Positions 50,616-63,280 of a stretch of 64,000 nt of DNA are shown here, in pieces. Every line of letters starts with the position of its first letter. Position 1 is the stretch's first letter. This DNA is from Malaya genurostris (taxonomy: Eukaryota > Arthropoda > Insecta > Diptera > Culicidae): positions 117,952,689-118,016,688 of the forward strand of contig NC_080570.1 in the NCBI RefSeq assembly GCF_030247185.1, read 5' to 3'. Position numbers and translations under genes: made by a program. Below the pieces are notes generated by a model. That model made no database searches. It had not been told where the DNA came from and was given only the letters and a program-made list of their open reading frames with translations.

Positions 50616-51102
50616 CCCTCAGCAGGCCGTTCAATTTTGTTGGTCTTTGAGCGCTTGTTGAACGACATATTGCACAAAATATTCGTTCAATTTGCTGGAA
50701 CGGTTTGTTGTTGTTTTTTGTCTTGCAAAAATAGTGTGAAAATAAGGTGTTGCCTTTACATAGAAAGAAAATCTGTTGCTATTCTACGTGAAGTAGAAGT
50801 ATTGTGCAGGTATGTATTGTTAGTTAAACAAATAAGTGGAAAAATCTTCAGAAATTCTGCAGTAATACTAGTCCAACGGGGCTCCAACTCCTCAAGTTAA
50901 AAATGGCTCAACAATGGACCTCTGTCTGCCGGGTTTGTTGAACGAAAAAAAAGGCATTCTGTTCAACGGTCTGTTTCAAAGTCGGCCAACGAAGGTCCCG
51001 TGTTGGCCTCCCGTTGAACGATTGATTGGACTTCCATTGGACCAATGATCCAACGTATTGGACCAATGAAGGACCACCGTTGAACGTTTTTTTCTAAGTG
51101 GG
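50616..51102. mobile_element. MITE family A, copy 2 (487 bp)
   Basis: TA at 50614-50615 and 51103-51104. Ends CCCTCAGCAGGCCGTTCAA and CGTTTTTTTCTAAGTGGG. Complete copy without the insertion seen in copy 1; lies 45 bp from the DD37E element. Confidence 0.85.
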
Positions 51103-51104
51103 TA

Positions 51105-53735
51105 GTTATTAGTCGCAAAATCGAGAATTACTCATAATGGTGACGATTAGACACAAAATGTAAATTTGTGTAATTTTATAAATCCTATAAAAATTAAAAA
51201 AAAATTAAATGAATGTCCTTTGCTTTTATAAAAAACGTAACTCTCCACGATTTTTCTAAAAAGCTTGCTTCTATTGCCGGCTGTATGATTTTTAATCAAT
51301 ACTGCAGATCTACTTTCCGTCGTCGTCATAAGAACGGAAGCTTCAACGAATTCAAACATCATAAGATGCTTAGAGGATAATAGTGCAGCACAGCCCCACT
51401 CAATCAGAACTAGGAAAAAGCAGAACAGACACTGGAGCAAAACAACCAGAAATCTGTTACTAGGGGATATGATTATGATTACCATGCGGATACTGCACAG
51501 TGCAGTGGGGTGCTGATGTTGACACTCACAGTCTACTACGATGTACTATGATGACGAGATGGAAGTAGCAAGCCTGGCTATGTTAATGATGATGACGACG
51601 ACGATGACAGCAACAACAGCAGCAATGGCTGATCTTCCGGCCTCGGCGTCATCCGATATGTTCCGTCCTGCAAAATGACAAACGCTGCAGTAAGCATCCA
51701 TCCAGATTTCCCCACCGGAGAACTAACACGCGGTGACATTTGACCTTCTCGTCGTCGTCGTCGTCATGCTTGCCGAGCTGACGAGACCGGTTTCCCGGAT
51801 GTTTCGGGCGAATTGTATCTTTCGTCGGTCCGCGGATTGACGGGATGGGTTTCTCGAGCGCCGCGCCGGGAATAATCTCCGACGAGGCAGAGGCCCGCGC
51901 GCGCTGCATGATATATTTATGCGACATTTGCATTGTCATCGTCTGTGTGATAGAACAAGATTATTCAATTAGGGGAGGTGGCGCATTTGCCGGGCCGGGG
52001 TGCCAGGGCTCCGGGTGAAAGTCGGCAAAAAAGTGTTTTAAACTGTAATAATCGTTATGAATATAGTTGATGTGGGAGGAAGGGAGGTGGGAAAGCGGCG
52101 AGGCTGTGTTGGCACTCCTCGTTCGTTCGCAAGATGAACCGGATAAAGAATGGGCTACAAAGTATTATCCGCCGCTGTCTGATGGGTGGCGGTTTCGGAC
52201 GACGACAGGAACGAACGAAAGATCCAACGATTTCTGCCTGGGAGTTTGCTCTTCCCGCTATTCCTGGGCTAAACTTAATTATGCACTTTTCTGCTTTGAG
52301 GGTTATTGGAGACGGAAGTGAGCAGTTATACATTATAGGAAAACTCCGCTAGAACCTAGGTGAGGAAGGCATGCTGGTTGAGAAATTTATCACGTTGAAT
52401 TGTGAACAGAAAGGAAATTAAGGTTAATTAATTGCATTCTGGTGGAATGTTTTTTCGGTGGATGGAATGGTTTTCATTACGTCACGTCATGTTTCTGGTG
52501 ATGAACACACTGAATATGTGAGCCAGAGAAAGTTTCCCATGTTCTTAGTTTGTAACTGCTTAGTAATCTCTCAATTATTTGCCGAACAAAATCAAATTTC
52601 ACTTCTAACATTTTCGAAAATAGATTCTCTTTTCTAGTACGGCTTAACTAATTTTTATTCCACAGGTTCTCTTAACAGTAAGGACCCTGTGGACCAGAAT
52701 CGAGCGAAATGTCAGAAAAATCACACTCCAAATTGCAAATTCTTCCGCAGTTCGTGCCGAGCTCAAGCGCCATTCCCTGCCAACGCGGGGGCGCACACTG
52801 ATAATTCAATTTAACTCAAGTCCCACCATAATTCACTACCCGTAGAAATATTCAAATTTGCAATCCTGCCGAGGCAATCCGCCGGGCCGCCCTCAAATCG
52901 GCGTCTCACTTTTGCACCCATTAACCCAAATTCAATTAAAATATTCCACTTCATCGCGTCGCTCTCTTAAATGTGATGACTTGGCAAGTGTCCCAAAATG
53001 GTGCGCCTTTCGCCAGTTTTTCCTCTGGTGGCAAGATGAGGATCATCGTCGCCCGCTGGGACGGTTCTCGGCCTTTTTTTTAGCGCCAGAGTCGGAATAG
53101 TTTAGCCGAAAAAGCACATTTTTTTCCTGCAGAGTTGGGTAGCGGTCGGAATGGCTGTTTCGAGATTTACTATCCACTTGCAACTATCCGGTTGGCGACT
53201 TGCAGCAAAACTGTGCACTAGCGGAGAGGCCGGTATACAGTAAGGATTTATCTCTCAAATTTTTAAGATTCAGGCTTGATTTAGGAATGAAATGAGAAAA
53301 TAAATTTTTATTGAATAGTCATATTTTTTCCAGTTCTCAGCAAAACCAACTCAAAGACAGGACTCGAATGCATCATCAACTGAAATCCGGAAGAGTCGAT
53401 CCACCAATTGAACTACTCTGGATGTGATGAAACACAGCTTAGAAGACACCTTGATTAAACAGAGCTCGGCAGACGTTCTGATCTTTCGATCACTGTGAAA
53501 TGAGTTCAGGATCTGTTTTTGGTGTCGTCTCTGTAAGCGCCATTCCCAATCACCAGTTTAATTTTCCTTCCACCAGTTCCTGGGTTATGATGTGTGAAAT
53601 TTTATCGCAGACACGCCTAAAACTTGCTCTCACCAAGTTTATTTTCAAAAACCCTGTTCCCCTGTACGGTCATGAAGCGTGAGCACTTGGCGTGTTTGAG
53701 AGATAAATTTTTGCGCTCAATATTTTGTATGTAAA
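51105..53735. other. GC-rich complex island, no gene called
   Basis: 51.49-53.2 kb is GC-rich for this window, non-repetitive, with short trinucleotide runs (GACGACGACGA at 51596, GTCGTCGTCGTCGTC at 51753) and blocks such as GCATGATATATTTATGCGAC. Frames on both strands overlap and no domain is recognised. Most consistent with conserved host non-coding DNA (intron, UTR or enhancer). Confidence 0.45.
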
Positions 53736-53736
53736 G

Positions 53737-54062
53737 GGTGATTTTTATGCTGTTTTTTTGGCAACACTGTTTTTGACTGATCACGCATGAATCATGCCTT
53801 ATATCATTGTCAAACTTGTTCACTTTGGTCTATAATTTATTCATGAACCGTCGTTTGATCTGGCAAAGTTGGAGAATGATCCACTTTTTTATCGAAAAAT
53901 CAGCGAAAAAGCTCATTGCTGGTTGAATGAATACGTCAACAAGCATAATAGCGCATGCATCCCAAAAAGTCACTTTTTGGTGTGGATTATGGACCGGTGG
54001 CATTATTCGTGAAATACCTGCCGGTTTGCATGAAATCATCTTCAAAAATTAAATTATGTTGA
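53737..54062 (+). mobile_element. Degraded DDE transposon (AAGGGTGATTTTT family)
   Basis: Begins AAGGGTGATTTTTATG, then TTTGGCAACACTG, and jumps to a decayed DDE segment (related to ...AHFWLNGYVNKQN at 63.6 kb, then TFWCGLWTGGIIREIP). A possible right end CCAAAAAATCACCCT lies at 56278-56292, next to the DD37E copy B. Frames broken. Confidence 0.65.
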
Positions 54063-56296
54063 TAGTACTATTGGAAAAAAAATCCATCAATTTTCTTAAA
54101 TTTTTAGTGTGATTTTGAAAATTAAATAATATACCTCTTAGAAAATATTTGCAGAAAAATGAAGAAAAACCAGTACAGGGGAATGGGAGGCAAAGCAGGT
54201 ATGCTAATTATAATTCTGCCATCTACCGAAAACATTCGGAATATCGTTTAGAAAAACACTCTCGAACTTTACCAGTCGTTTTCGTTAGATTTCTCGCAGA
54301 AGTATTATTTTCATGACACGAGTCTTTTGTTTCGGTGCGTCGCTATAATCGTTCGAGATTTTCAATCGCATTCGTATTTTGTTTTTCATTTCCCAGTATT
54401 ATCGTGTTTCCTGCGAATCGGAGTGAAAAGAAAAATGAAGTAAAAATGAAATAAATAATTTTCTAAACATGAACTGTTGGCAGAATATTAACTTTCGCCT
54501 GCATTTTATCAGAATTCCGACAAGAGTCGGAAGCGTTTCCTGCAGAGAATTTCCTCTAGCGGTTATTAATGATTCAGTTTCTGTCGGATTCTTGCCATAC
54601 AAGACTAACAGAACCATTTTGAATCTGTTCTACATTTTAGTGCCTTTAGTTTCTTGGTTTTTTATGTTAAAAATAAAAATAAATCAAGGAAGTAAACATA
54701 CATACATAAAAGTCGTCAGATTCAAAACATTTACAGCTCAGTCCATTTTTTTTTCGATTAGTAATATTTTTTCACCAAACAGGTTGAAAATATTTCTACG
54801 CATCGATTTGAATAGATAAAGCCACGTACTTTCATGTACATATGAATAAAATGGTTATCGAATGTGAGCCGTGTCTTATTTTGTCTGCTAAACATCTAAA
54901 AACTATTATACTAACTAACTAACCGGCTTTCCCTACCGGAGACGATGGTTTTGAAGAAGTAAGTGACATATCAGTTGGGAAACATCGCTCTGATTGGTCA
55001 TTCAAAGCGAGAGTGAGACTGTGAAATCACTCGAATCTATTAGATTTTTAATCGTGACGTCACAAATGAACAAGCATTGATCCTAGACAGTTCAGCAGTA
55101 CTGTTTACAAACAAGCTTAAACAAAAATCGAAGAACACATCTCAAACAACCATCTTTACACTTTGCAACTAGTGACTTTCATTTAATAAATCTCAATAAC
55201 AAACCGTATCCAATCGTGAACAAATGTTTTACAACTCTGTTTAGGCGATATGGACCGTAAATGGTCTCATCCAATTTGTCAACAGACAAACAAAAAATCT
55301 ATGTTTACAAACAGTACTGCTGAACTGTCAAAATGTGTTCATTTGATTGAGGTTAGCAGCGACGGTAAAAAACCTAATAAATATAAGCGAAATTATAGCT
55401 AATGTTTTAGTCCAGAGTTACCAGATATACGGATTTTTCAGTGTTCTACTGAATTTTAAGTACTGTGATCAAATTTACTGAATTTTAAACGAATTTTGCA
55501 AAAAATACTAATTTTATCCAGATTTATAGGAAAGTCGGGGTTTTCCACCAAAATGAGTAATATCACAGAAAATTCGACAATCGGACCAATTTTACTGGAT
55601 TAAATTACTGTTGAACTTTCAGAATGCACCCAAACCCGCATAGCGTTTTGGCTACCTGGGCAGCCATGGCCACCAGACGGCTACCAAAATTGATTCAGTG
55701 ACGGTTGTCAAATCCAATTTGACAAAACAAAGTCGCCTATATCTAAGTTAGCCGAGCGTTTTCATCTTCTCACCTTCGCTGGAAATGTCAAAGATTTCAA
55801 TGTGGAAAAATCCTGGTGGATACGGGTGTATCGTTTGAGTTGTATTCCGGCAGCGGTGAGGCAGTCGGTCACCAGAATGTCTGCCAGCTATATTTTTCCA
55901 GCTGGCAGCGTTTAGCCAGCCATCTGGCAGCCATGCATAAGCGGGAAGTTTGTAGTACATGCTCAAACTTTCATGCCATCAGTTGCTCTCTCCTCTCGAC
56001 AGACTCTTGCAGTTTCTATTCAATTATTATGTAGTCAACTCTGAAACCTGTGTCAGACTTTTTCTACGAACAATGAGAGAAACATTACACCAAAATCATT
56101 CATAATAATTTTTTATACATTGTTTTATCATTGAAAATAATGAAACTTTCTTTTTTGGCCGGGATGTTTTCTTCTGGATGTATTTAGGCACTTAAATGAG
56201 TGCAATGCATATGGTGATAATTTATTCCGGATAAAACTACATTTTTTCCTGTTTAACAATAAAAATTCGTTAGAACACCAAAAAATCACCCTCACA
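54063..56296. other. 2.2 kb without a gene
   Basis: AT-rich with one MITE (55086-55328). 54940-55000 (GACGATGGTTTTGAAGAAGT, ACATATCAGTT) resembles 30935-30985, a shared repeat remnant. 55640-55960 repeats CAGCC/GGCAGC words. Confidence 0.4.
55086..55328. mobile_element. 243-bp MITE, TIR GACAGTTCAGCAGTACTGTT
   Basis: Inverted ends identical for at least 21 bp, then diverging (TACAAACA / TGTAAACA). Outside, AAATGAACA is also inverted (about 55063 and 55335), so the true ends may be wider. No ORF. Confidence 0.8.
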
Positions 56297-56298
56297 TA

Positions 56299-56970
56299 AG
56301 GAGTGTATCGAAAATAAGCCATCAACATATTTTTCTTTCAAATTAGGATTAAAAACGATATTTTATTCAAACTAAAAATTGATCCTTTATTACACGAAGT
56401 CAAACTTGAGCATAATGAAAACCGGATGAAATTTAAGTTATTCCTTCACGAATTTTTTAACTTTTGATCGAACGCTCTTCATCAGGTTCCGGACAAGTGT
56501 TGCATCGCATTTTTTTAACGCTTGAGCCCAAATGTTTTTGAACTCCTGCATGTTCCTGCATGCCTTGAAGAGCCTCTTCACGATTGCCCAGTAATGTTCG
56601 ATGGATCCAAGCTGAGGGCAATTTGGTGGATTGATATTTTTCTCAACGAAATTTATACCCTTTTCCGCAAGCCAATTGAGAGTGGTTTTGGCATAGTGAG
56701 CCGACGCTAAATCCGGCCAAAACAGTGGAGGTGTACTATGCTTCTTATATAAAGGCAGCAATCTCTTCTGGAGACACTCAGATCGATAGATTTCTGTATT
56801 TATAGTTCCGGTAGTGTAAAAAATGGTTGACTTCAAACCACAGGAACATAGTGCTCGCCATACCAGTTCCTTTCTACCGAATTTCTCCACTTGAATCGAC
56901 CTGTCCGCATCGCTCATAAATGCTCATACAACATAAATGTATATGGATAGCTTATTTTCGAAACACTCCT
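56299..56970 (-). mobile_element. DD37E element, second subfamily, copy B (672 bp)
   Basis: TA at 56297-56298 and 56971-56972. Ends AGGAGTGTATCGAAAATAAG and complement AGGAGTGTTTCGAAAATAAG. It lacks the 5' half of the transposase. Confidence 0.9.
56438..56917 (-). pseudogene. DD37E transposase C-terminal half, copy B
   Basis: An open frame on minus of 159 codons: VEKFGRKELVWRALCSCGLK, FWPDLASAHYAKTTL (second Asp), then 37 residues to SIEHYWAIVKRLF (Glu), then KSVRSKVKKFVKE and stop. The segment is uninterrupted but the HTH and first Asp are deleted. Copies A and B lack different catalytic parts. Confidence 0.9.
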
Positions 56971-57370
56971 TACATTACGCAATAATTGATATGAAAAATA
57001 TGTAATCAATGAAAAATAAGTTATACGATTTATACTGATTTTTTTCCGCTACCGCCACCGAAATACTAGATGGAATATAGAAATTCAGTGCATCACTGTT
57101 TAAGTTTCGCACGAAATTTGCCAGGGAAAGGTTGCTACCAGGTTGCATAGGTCACGGGAAGCGACACAAACGGTTGCATGTTCTGACAGGCTTGCTTCGA
57201 TCAAATGTAATTTTGGCATTAAGAATGCTTTACTCTTCACTACACTTGGATGGGTGTCAATTAAAATCTAGAAACATGATTCTGAACGCAAATAACTCAG
57301 TGTTCTGTGAATGAATTTAATTTGACCAATCGATGCGGAAACATTTAACTAAAATATGTATGGCAGCGTC

Positions 57371-57626
57371 CCCAACTAACCAAAAGTTCGTATAAAAGGG
57401 ACTGATTTGGCTTAAGCAGCTCTCAAAGTTAATCAATAGCAATCTAAGCAGCCCATTTTTTAAGTAATTATCCACACTTGAAAGTTCGCGCGACGCAGCG
57501 GAACGAACTTCTAAGCTGCTTCTAGAATACATTGTTCAGCTTCTATGCAGCGAAAAAGTTCACGCGGAACTTGATCTGTAAGAAAGTGGACTTTTTAAGT
57601 AATTGTGGAACTTCTGGTTGCTTGGG
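57371..57626. mobile_element. 256-bp MITE, TIR CCCAACTAACCAAAAGTTC
   Basis: Right complement CCCAAGCAACCAGAAGTTCC. The body contains further AAGTTC and AGCTGCTT words. No ORF. Confidence 0.75.
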
Positions 57627-58356
57627 TCATTTCAGTATTTCAATAGTACACCATTGAAATATTGATTAGAATCGACCTATGTTTTCACTAACCAATCACA
57701 GCAGGGCAAATAATATCATCCTAATGAACAAATATCGCATCATTCTGCGTAGTATGAAATTTAACACAAAGTGCCAAATATGCCAGTTTACCATTTCAGT
57801 CTGCAGTCACTGCTGGTTGTCTGTTAACGGAAACACATAGCTTGTGTAGTGAGTGGATGACAGAAATGAGTAATATCCATTCGATTGCTTGATAGTTGCG
57901 TTTGTGTGTGTGTGGATGTCTTTTTCCGTCCTCTACACACCGTGTTCGCTTGAGTATATTGAATACCGATCAGCTGTTGGTTCTACGGAAACTAGCAGGC
58001 TACTATCAGAACTATCGACGATAGACCTAATATGAAGCACTTGTATTTCGGTGATTTGTTATTGGATTTGCTACATTCAACTTGATTCGAAAGTATTATT
58101 TTTTATGAATTAATTTATCGGCGGGCCGTATGCATACTGGAATCTCCATTTACGTGAGAAATGATGACTTGCACATGGATTCAGTTCAAAGTTGTGATAT
58201 GAAGATAATCATAGATCCTTCTTTTTCATTGAACGTGGTTAAACACAATTAAGTATATTTCAGCGTAAGCTAGTATTATTGAATCAAACAATAATCATGT
58301 AACCTAATTAAATGGTTAGAAATTGGTACAGGTTATTATAAATTTACCGCTACTCA
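57627..58356. other. Non-coding
   Basis: No ORF or clear repeat; short (GT)n at 57902-57912. Ends at the poly(T) that marks the LINE 3' tail. Confidence 0.35.
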
Positions 58357-58465
58357 TTTTTTTTTTATTTATTTGTCGTCAAACTATAGTAGACCATTAC
58401 ATTGTATTGATTACATTTTAACACGTGTGATATTTTCTAAAATAAACATTAATGTGCATTATGTT

Positions 58466-59913
58466 CTAGGACCTAGGTCGTATTGAATTAAAACATTGTT
58501 TGAGCTGGGCTGTCGTCATTGTAAAGTCAATTGCTCCGCAATGCTTATGATAAGTTGACATCATTTGATTTAATGGGCCAAATTTAGCATAGTTGGTACG
58601 ATAATGACTTATATAGAATATAGCTCGGTTTCGTAATTGTCGGGAAGGTATATAAAAATTAAGTTTAGACAGAAGTCCAGAATGTGTAACGATGTTATGT
58701 ATGAATGAAACCATTAATTGTTCTCGACGCTCTTCTAGTGTGTGGATGTCAATGAGCATGCAACGAGTTTTGTATGATGGTAGAGGAAATCTTGCCCAAC
58801 CTAACTTACGGAATGCAAATAATAGGAATTGCTTTTGAACTGATTCTATACGTTCCTTGTGAGTGATTGAGAATGGGGACCAAACAATGCTACAATATTC
58901 AAGTATAGAGCTTACGTAGGCAATATATAATGTTTTAATCGTGTAAGGATCGCAAAAATTATAGCTGAAGCGTTTTATAAATGCAAGAATGTTATTAGCT
59001 TTGCCTACTATCGTATTATAGTGATCGATGAAAGTCAACTTTTTATCTAAAATTACTCCTAGATCTCTAATTCTAATACATCTTTCTACTGTTTGATCGC
59101 CTAGTTTAATTGTGATATCTGGTGTGTTTTGTTTCCTACTGAAAGCTATTACTTTACATTTATTGACGTTTAGTTTCAAAAGGCTTTTGTTACACCAGAC
59201 ATGGAACGTTTGCACTTCATCTTGAAATACCACCTTGTCTACATCACTTTTTATTTCTAGGAAGAGCTTCATGTTTTAAAATAATAGATATATCGTTTAC
59301 AAATAAAATGAATAAGAGAGGGCCTAGATGAGAACCTTGTGGAACTCCTGAGGTTACTAGGACATGGCTGGATATCCTCCCTTTAAATCGAACCATTTGC
59401 TGACGATCAGTCAGATACAACTCAAGCCATTTGAGTAGTTCAGGACCAGTTCCTATTTTTTGTAGTTTGAATAATATCATAGGTATATCAATGCGATCAA
59501 ATGCTTTGCTGAAGTCAATATAGAGAGCTTCTATGTAATTACCCTTATCCATAGCAGCCAGTGAGTGATTGACAAATTCGAGTAAATTTGTATTAGTCGA
59601 GCGACCCTTAAAAAATCCATGCTGCATATTAGTGATTCTATTTTCAACTTGATAAATCATTTCAAGTTTAGGAACGCAGGAGATAATTGCAATTCCTCGA
59701 TAATTACACACATCTGATTTTTTTTCCACTTTTGTAAATCGGTACCAAATAGGAGTCCTTCCATATTTTAGGAAAAATACCGGTCATGAGTGATTTATTG
59801 AAAAGCCAAAACAAGGGTGTGGCTATTTCTAACGATAGTTTTTTCATGAATGTGGGAGGAATTCCATCAGGTCCGGGACCTTTAGAGATATCTAATTTAT
59901 TGAGCGCTTGCAT
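58466..59913 (-). pseudogene. LINE 2 reverse transcriptase
   Basis: Three frames: LNKLDISKGPGPDGIPPTF; NYRGIAIISCVPKLE and YIDFSKAFDRID (motif A), GVPQGSHLGPLLFILFVNDI (motif B); then MKLFLEIKSDVDKV, LNVNKCKVIAFSR, ILEYCSIVWSPF and a C-terminal region to TGA/TAG at 58466. Between LKHE and MKLFLEI (about 59262-59275) the FADD/YADD catalytic box is missing, with a frame change. Confidence 0.92.
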
Positions 59914-60215
59914 AATATCTTGGACACTAATGTGATGAATATTAATGTCACAAGCATGTTCAGGGAAGAAATTAAAATATTCACGGTCTCGATCCTCTTC
60001 GGAAAACGTAGTATAGGTTTCTAGGAAGTAATTTGCAAACAGTGTACAAATATCTTCCGAGTTGTCAGCGAGTTGTTATTAGATTTCAGTTTTTGTTTTA
60101 CGTAATTGAAGAAATTCTTTGGGCAAGATTTGATTTCACTCTCCGCTTTTTGAATAGTACTCCTCGGAAGCGATTTCAATTGCCAGATTCAATTGATCAC
60201 AAGTTTGTAAGTAAT

Positions 60216-60485
60216 GTCGTTTTCGTTTTTAAATTGCACTACACAGGTGTAGCGAAAGCTGCACTGAAACCGTTCGTTTTTACCAATTGCACTACACCAG
60301 TGCTACACTTTTTCTGCACCGATACCACTAGTGTAGCACTCATCAAAAGTTTGGTGTAGCTCTGTGCAATGGAATCGTTTATTGTAGTCAATGGTTACTG
60401 TTTATGTTTTCATCATTTTTGTTCGTTTATTCATGCCATGGTGTAGCACTCCACCGGTGTAGTGCAGTTTAAAAACGAAAACGAC
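60216..60485. mobile_element. 270-bp MITE in LINE 2, TIR GTCGTTTTCGTTTTTAAA
   Basis: Inverted ends similar for 34 bp (then TGCACTACACAGGTG / TGCACTACACCGGTG). The internal GTGTAGCAC and GTGCTACAC words make the whole element fold back. Flanks GTAAGTAAT / ATAAGTTCC are a possible diverged 9-bp duplication, as in Mutator-type MITEs. Confidence 0.85.
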
Positions 60486-60574
60486 ATAAGTTCCTAAGTT
60501 GACGCTACTACTGTCTACAGAAGGCCCATAGCCTTCTGTTTACGATTTTTTAGATTTTTAATGTTATCATTATA

Positions 60575-60823
60575 CTATATTGGATATTTATAGTTAAGTC
60601 GTCGTCTGATTCTCTTAAAAGGTACCTGATCATTAATAGTATCAAATAAAATCTTATAAAACATTTCCACATAAGTTTCAACATTAGACTCCCTGAAAAT
60701 GGTTTGCCAATTAATGTTACTTAATTTTAACTTTATGTTATCATAATTTGCCAAGTCATACTGAAAGACATCGTCATACTCATATTCATCGGGTCTATTA
60801 TACTCATGAACAAATATGGACAA
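60575..60823 (-). pseudogene. LINE 2 EN-RT linker
   Basis: MSIFVHEYNRPDEYEYDDV...FRESNVETYVEMFYKILFDT with VPFKRIRRR at the end, the usual linker composition between endonuclease and RT. The frame ends at a stop at 60575. Confidence 0.7.
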
Positions 60824-60845
60824 CTCAATTGCAGTGTGAAATCTT

Positions 60846-63280
60846 TCATTTTTTTATAAGGGGGTAAGGGATTCGGTAAGACAGAAGTCTTCTTATGAAT
60901 TTGTTAGTGAAAAAATCTAAGTAACAGTTTTGCTGATTTTTAACGTAATTAATTTGGTTGAGTCCTAAGCATGCAACTTGATCAAAGATATATTGGAGGG
61001 TTTCATTCTCTCCTACCACTGGTAGTAGGATGCTCTCATTTTCTGAGTCTGGGAAAAAGTCAATGTCACGTTGATAAAAGTCACCATAAATGTGTACTTT
61101 CACTTCGGAAGGAAGGTTAGTTATGATTTCTTCAGCAATCTGGAAAAACTTTTCATATACTTCTTTATGAGTGTTGTTTGGGGGAAAATACACTGAGCAG
61201 AAAATATGTGTTTCCTCTGCCAGACGAGTTTTCACCCATACGTGCTCGAATTCTTTAATTTTTCTAGTGGTTATGATCTCAGCATTAAATTTTGTAGAAA
61301 TAGCAATTAGTACTCCACCACCCGATCTCTTATCAGACATTTGTAAATTGCGATCATCTCTGAACACATTGTAATTATTGCCGAAAACTTCTTCACTCCT
61401 AACACTTTCATCCCAGCTTGTTTCTGTAGCTAAGATTATTGCATAAGAACTAGGGTAACGGCTCCCTATTTCATCTGAGCTCCTATTTCCATCTCATCCC
61501 TTCATCTCATTACTTTGAACATGAATAATATTTTACAACCTACCTGAACCAAACTGTGAAATGTTTTAAAATGATTATAAAAGCTATTGTCACACTTTCC
61601 TATTGAAAGAAATGGTTTTAAGTTCTTCGGTTATCGTTTTTTTCATTTAAAATAAACTCACTTTTCAATTTAGGATACATTTTCGTCTCAAGATTTTCAG
61701 TTCGTCATGTTTCTGAATATCTACTAATCGATTCGTCTCAAAACATGATCACTACTTCGCAAAATTACACTACCATTGAATGCTGGATGGCTTCATAATT
61801 AGTAATGTTCACTTGCCACTTGTTTAATTAATGATTTAAAACTTCAAAAATTTACCCGACAAACAATAAAAGTCTTTAAAAATACGAGATGAAAGTTGTT
61901 CACTTAGTTCACTTGATTGCGCTTTGTTTTCATCTCATTTGGTTTCGCAAAGTTGCCAAGTTATCTCATATTGTTACAAAAAATAAATTGTTTTTCTTCT
62001 TCAAATTATTATCAAAAAGTATGTTTTTGGTATCCGTGTCATTAGTTTAATTATATTATTGATATTAATATTTAAATAAAACTGGTTTGGCTTCAAATAT
62101 TACCAGAAAGAGCGTGTTAAATACTAATGAAATAACATTTGTGGCAAATCTAGTAGCACTGGTTTCATTCCGCTATACGTCAACATAACGCTGTGAAGTG
62201 TGTGTGCTTCATCGGCTGTGCACAGAGATGCCAGATATTTTCACAGAAAATATGTATTACGTTGCATAGAAAGTTTATATCTGCTCTATCTGTTTTCACT
62301 AATAAAATGATGTTAATCATAATCAATTATCTGCATAAAAAATTTCCACTTTAACATGTGATTTGTCCGTTGATTAATAAACTTTTAAAGAATCACTGCA
62401 ATCAAATACTAATAGAGAGAAATGTCTAATTTTTTACTTCTCACTTTCTATGAATCTGTACAAATCTGTATTAAATTAAGGAAATCTGTATAAAATCTGT
62501 ATTTTGATTTCAATCAGTATGCGAACGCAAAGATCTATACGATACAGATAAATCTGTATAAATGGCATCTCTGGTTCTACACTTTGTTTTAAGAAGGGCT
62601 AATGACAAAATAAAAACAATTACTTTTTAGTTTTTATTTAAAGTTCACCAAATTAACTTTACGGTAAAATTTTAAATTTAAAGCGAAAGGTAACGGAAAC
62701 GACCGAAAAATTTTTAAACGTTGAAATGATTTCAAACTGGTTCTAAGAATATCGTATGTTGTCAGTTGGCATTAGGCCGTTTTTAAGAAGAATTCTGACG
62801 TTTTGAACCTGCGAGTGTAAAAGTAGAATATTTTGTTTTGATTGCTGTCGCCATTGCTAATTTATAGGATGAATAAAGGATCAACGATAGGATTTATAGA
62901 AATTCATTGAGATAGAATTAGGAGCAGAGTAGTGAACACATCATAAGTGTTTTTAACTGTTTTATGAATATACGTTAAATTTTCAAGAAATGTGAATCAA
63001 TTCTCAATGTGGAGCAAGGCGAATGAAGCAGTTATATGAAATAGTTATAGTGATTTTAGTGGCTAAATCGGGGTTTGAAGGCGACGTCCTTACAAATGAG
63101 ATGAAATAGGGAGCCCTTACCCTACTTAATATTTTATTACAAATTTCAGTCATTTTCAACGCACTTTTCATTCTATTAAAATTCTGGCCATAAACTATGA
63201 CCTCCTATGATGACTTATTAAATTGTGCAGCATTTGGATGATAAGCATTATAATCAATAGAGTTGGCGTCGTTTTCTTCT
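60846..63280 (-). pseudogene. LINE 2 endonuclease, split by a transposon
   Basis: The N-terminal part reads VYGQNFNRMKSALKMTEICN (63.2 kb). After removal of 61453-63122 plus one TA it continues ILSSSYAIILATETSWDESV (catalytic Glu), NLQMSDKRSGGGVLIAIS, VHIYGDFYQRDIDF and ...QNCYLDFF. The GDFN motif reads GDFY and the terminal SDH is absent, so the domain is decayed as well as split. Confidence 0.85.
61453..63122. mobile_element. GGGTAA-TIR element, copy 1 (1.67 kb)
   Basis: TA at 61451-61452 and 63123-63124. Ends GGGTAACGGCTCCCTATTTC and complement GGGTAAGGGCTCCCTATTTC (one mismatch in the 20 bases shown). Contains an AAATCTGTATAAAT...GGCATCTCT repeat (62440-62575) also seen in copy 2. No transposase. 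Its excision restores LINE 2 in frame. Confidence 0.92.

Larger units (their letters stand above)
58357..63280 (-). mobile_element. Second LINE (CR1/Jockey-like), broken
   Basis: On minus: EN start (63280-63125), EN body (61445-60846), linker (60823-60575), RT (59913-58466), 3' UTR, and an A-rich 3' tail (poly-T at about 58357-58366). No RNase H. Interrupted by the GGGTAA element and a 270-bp MITE. ORF1 is not seen; the 5' end may be truncated or end at the transposon at 63.41 kb. Confidence 0.85.
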
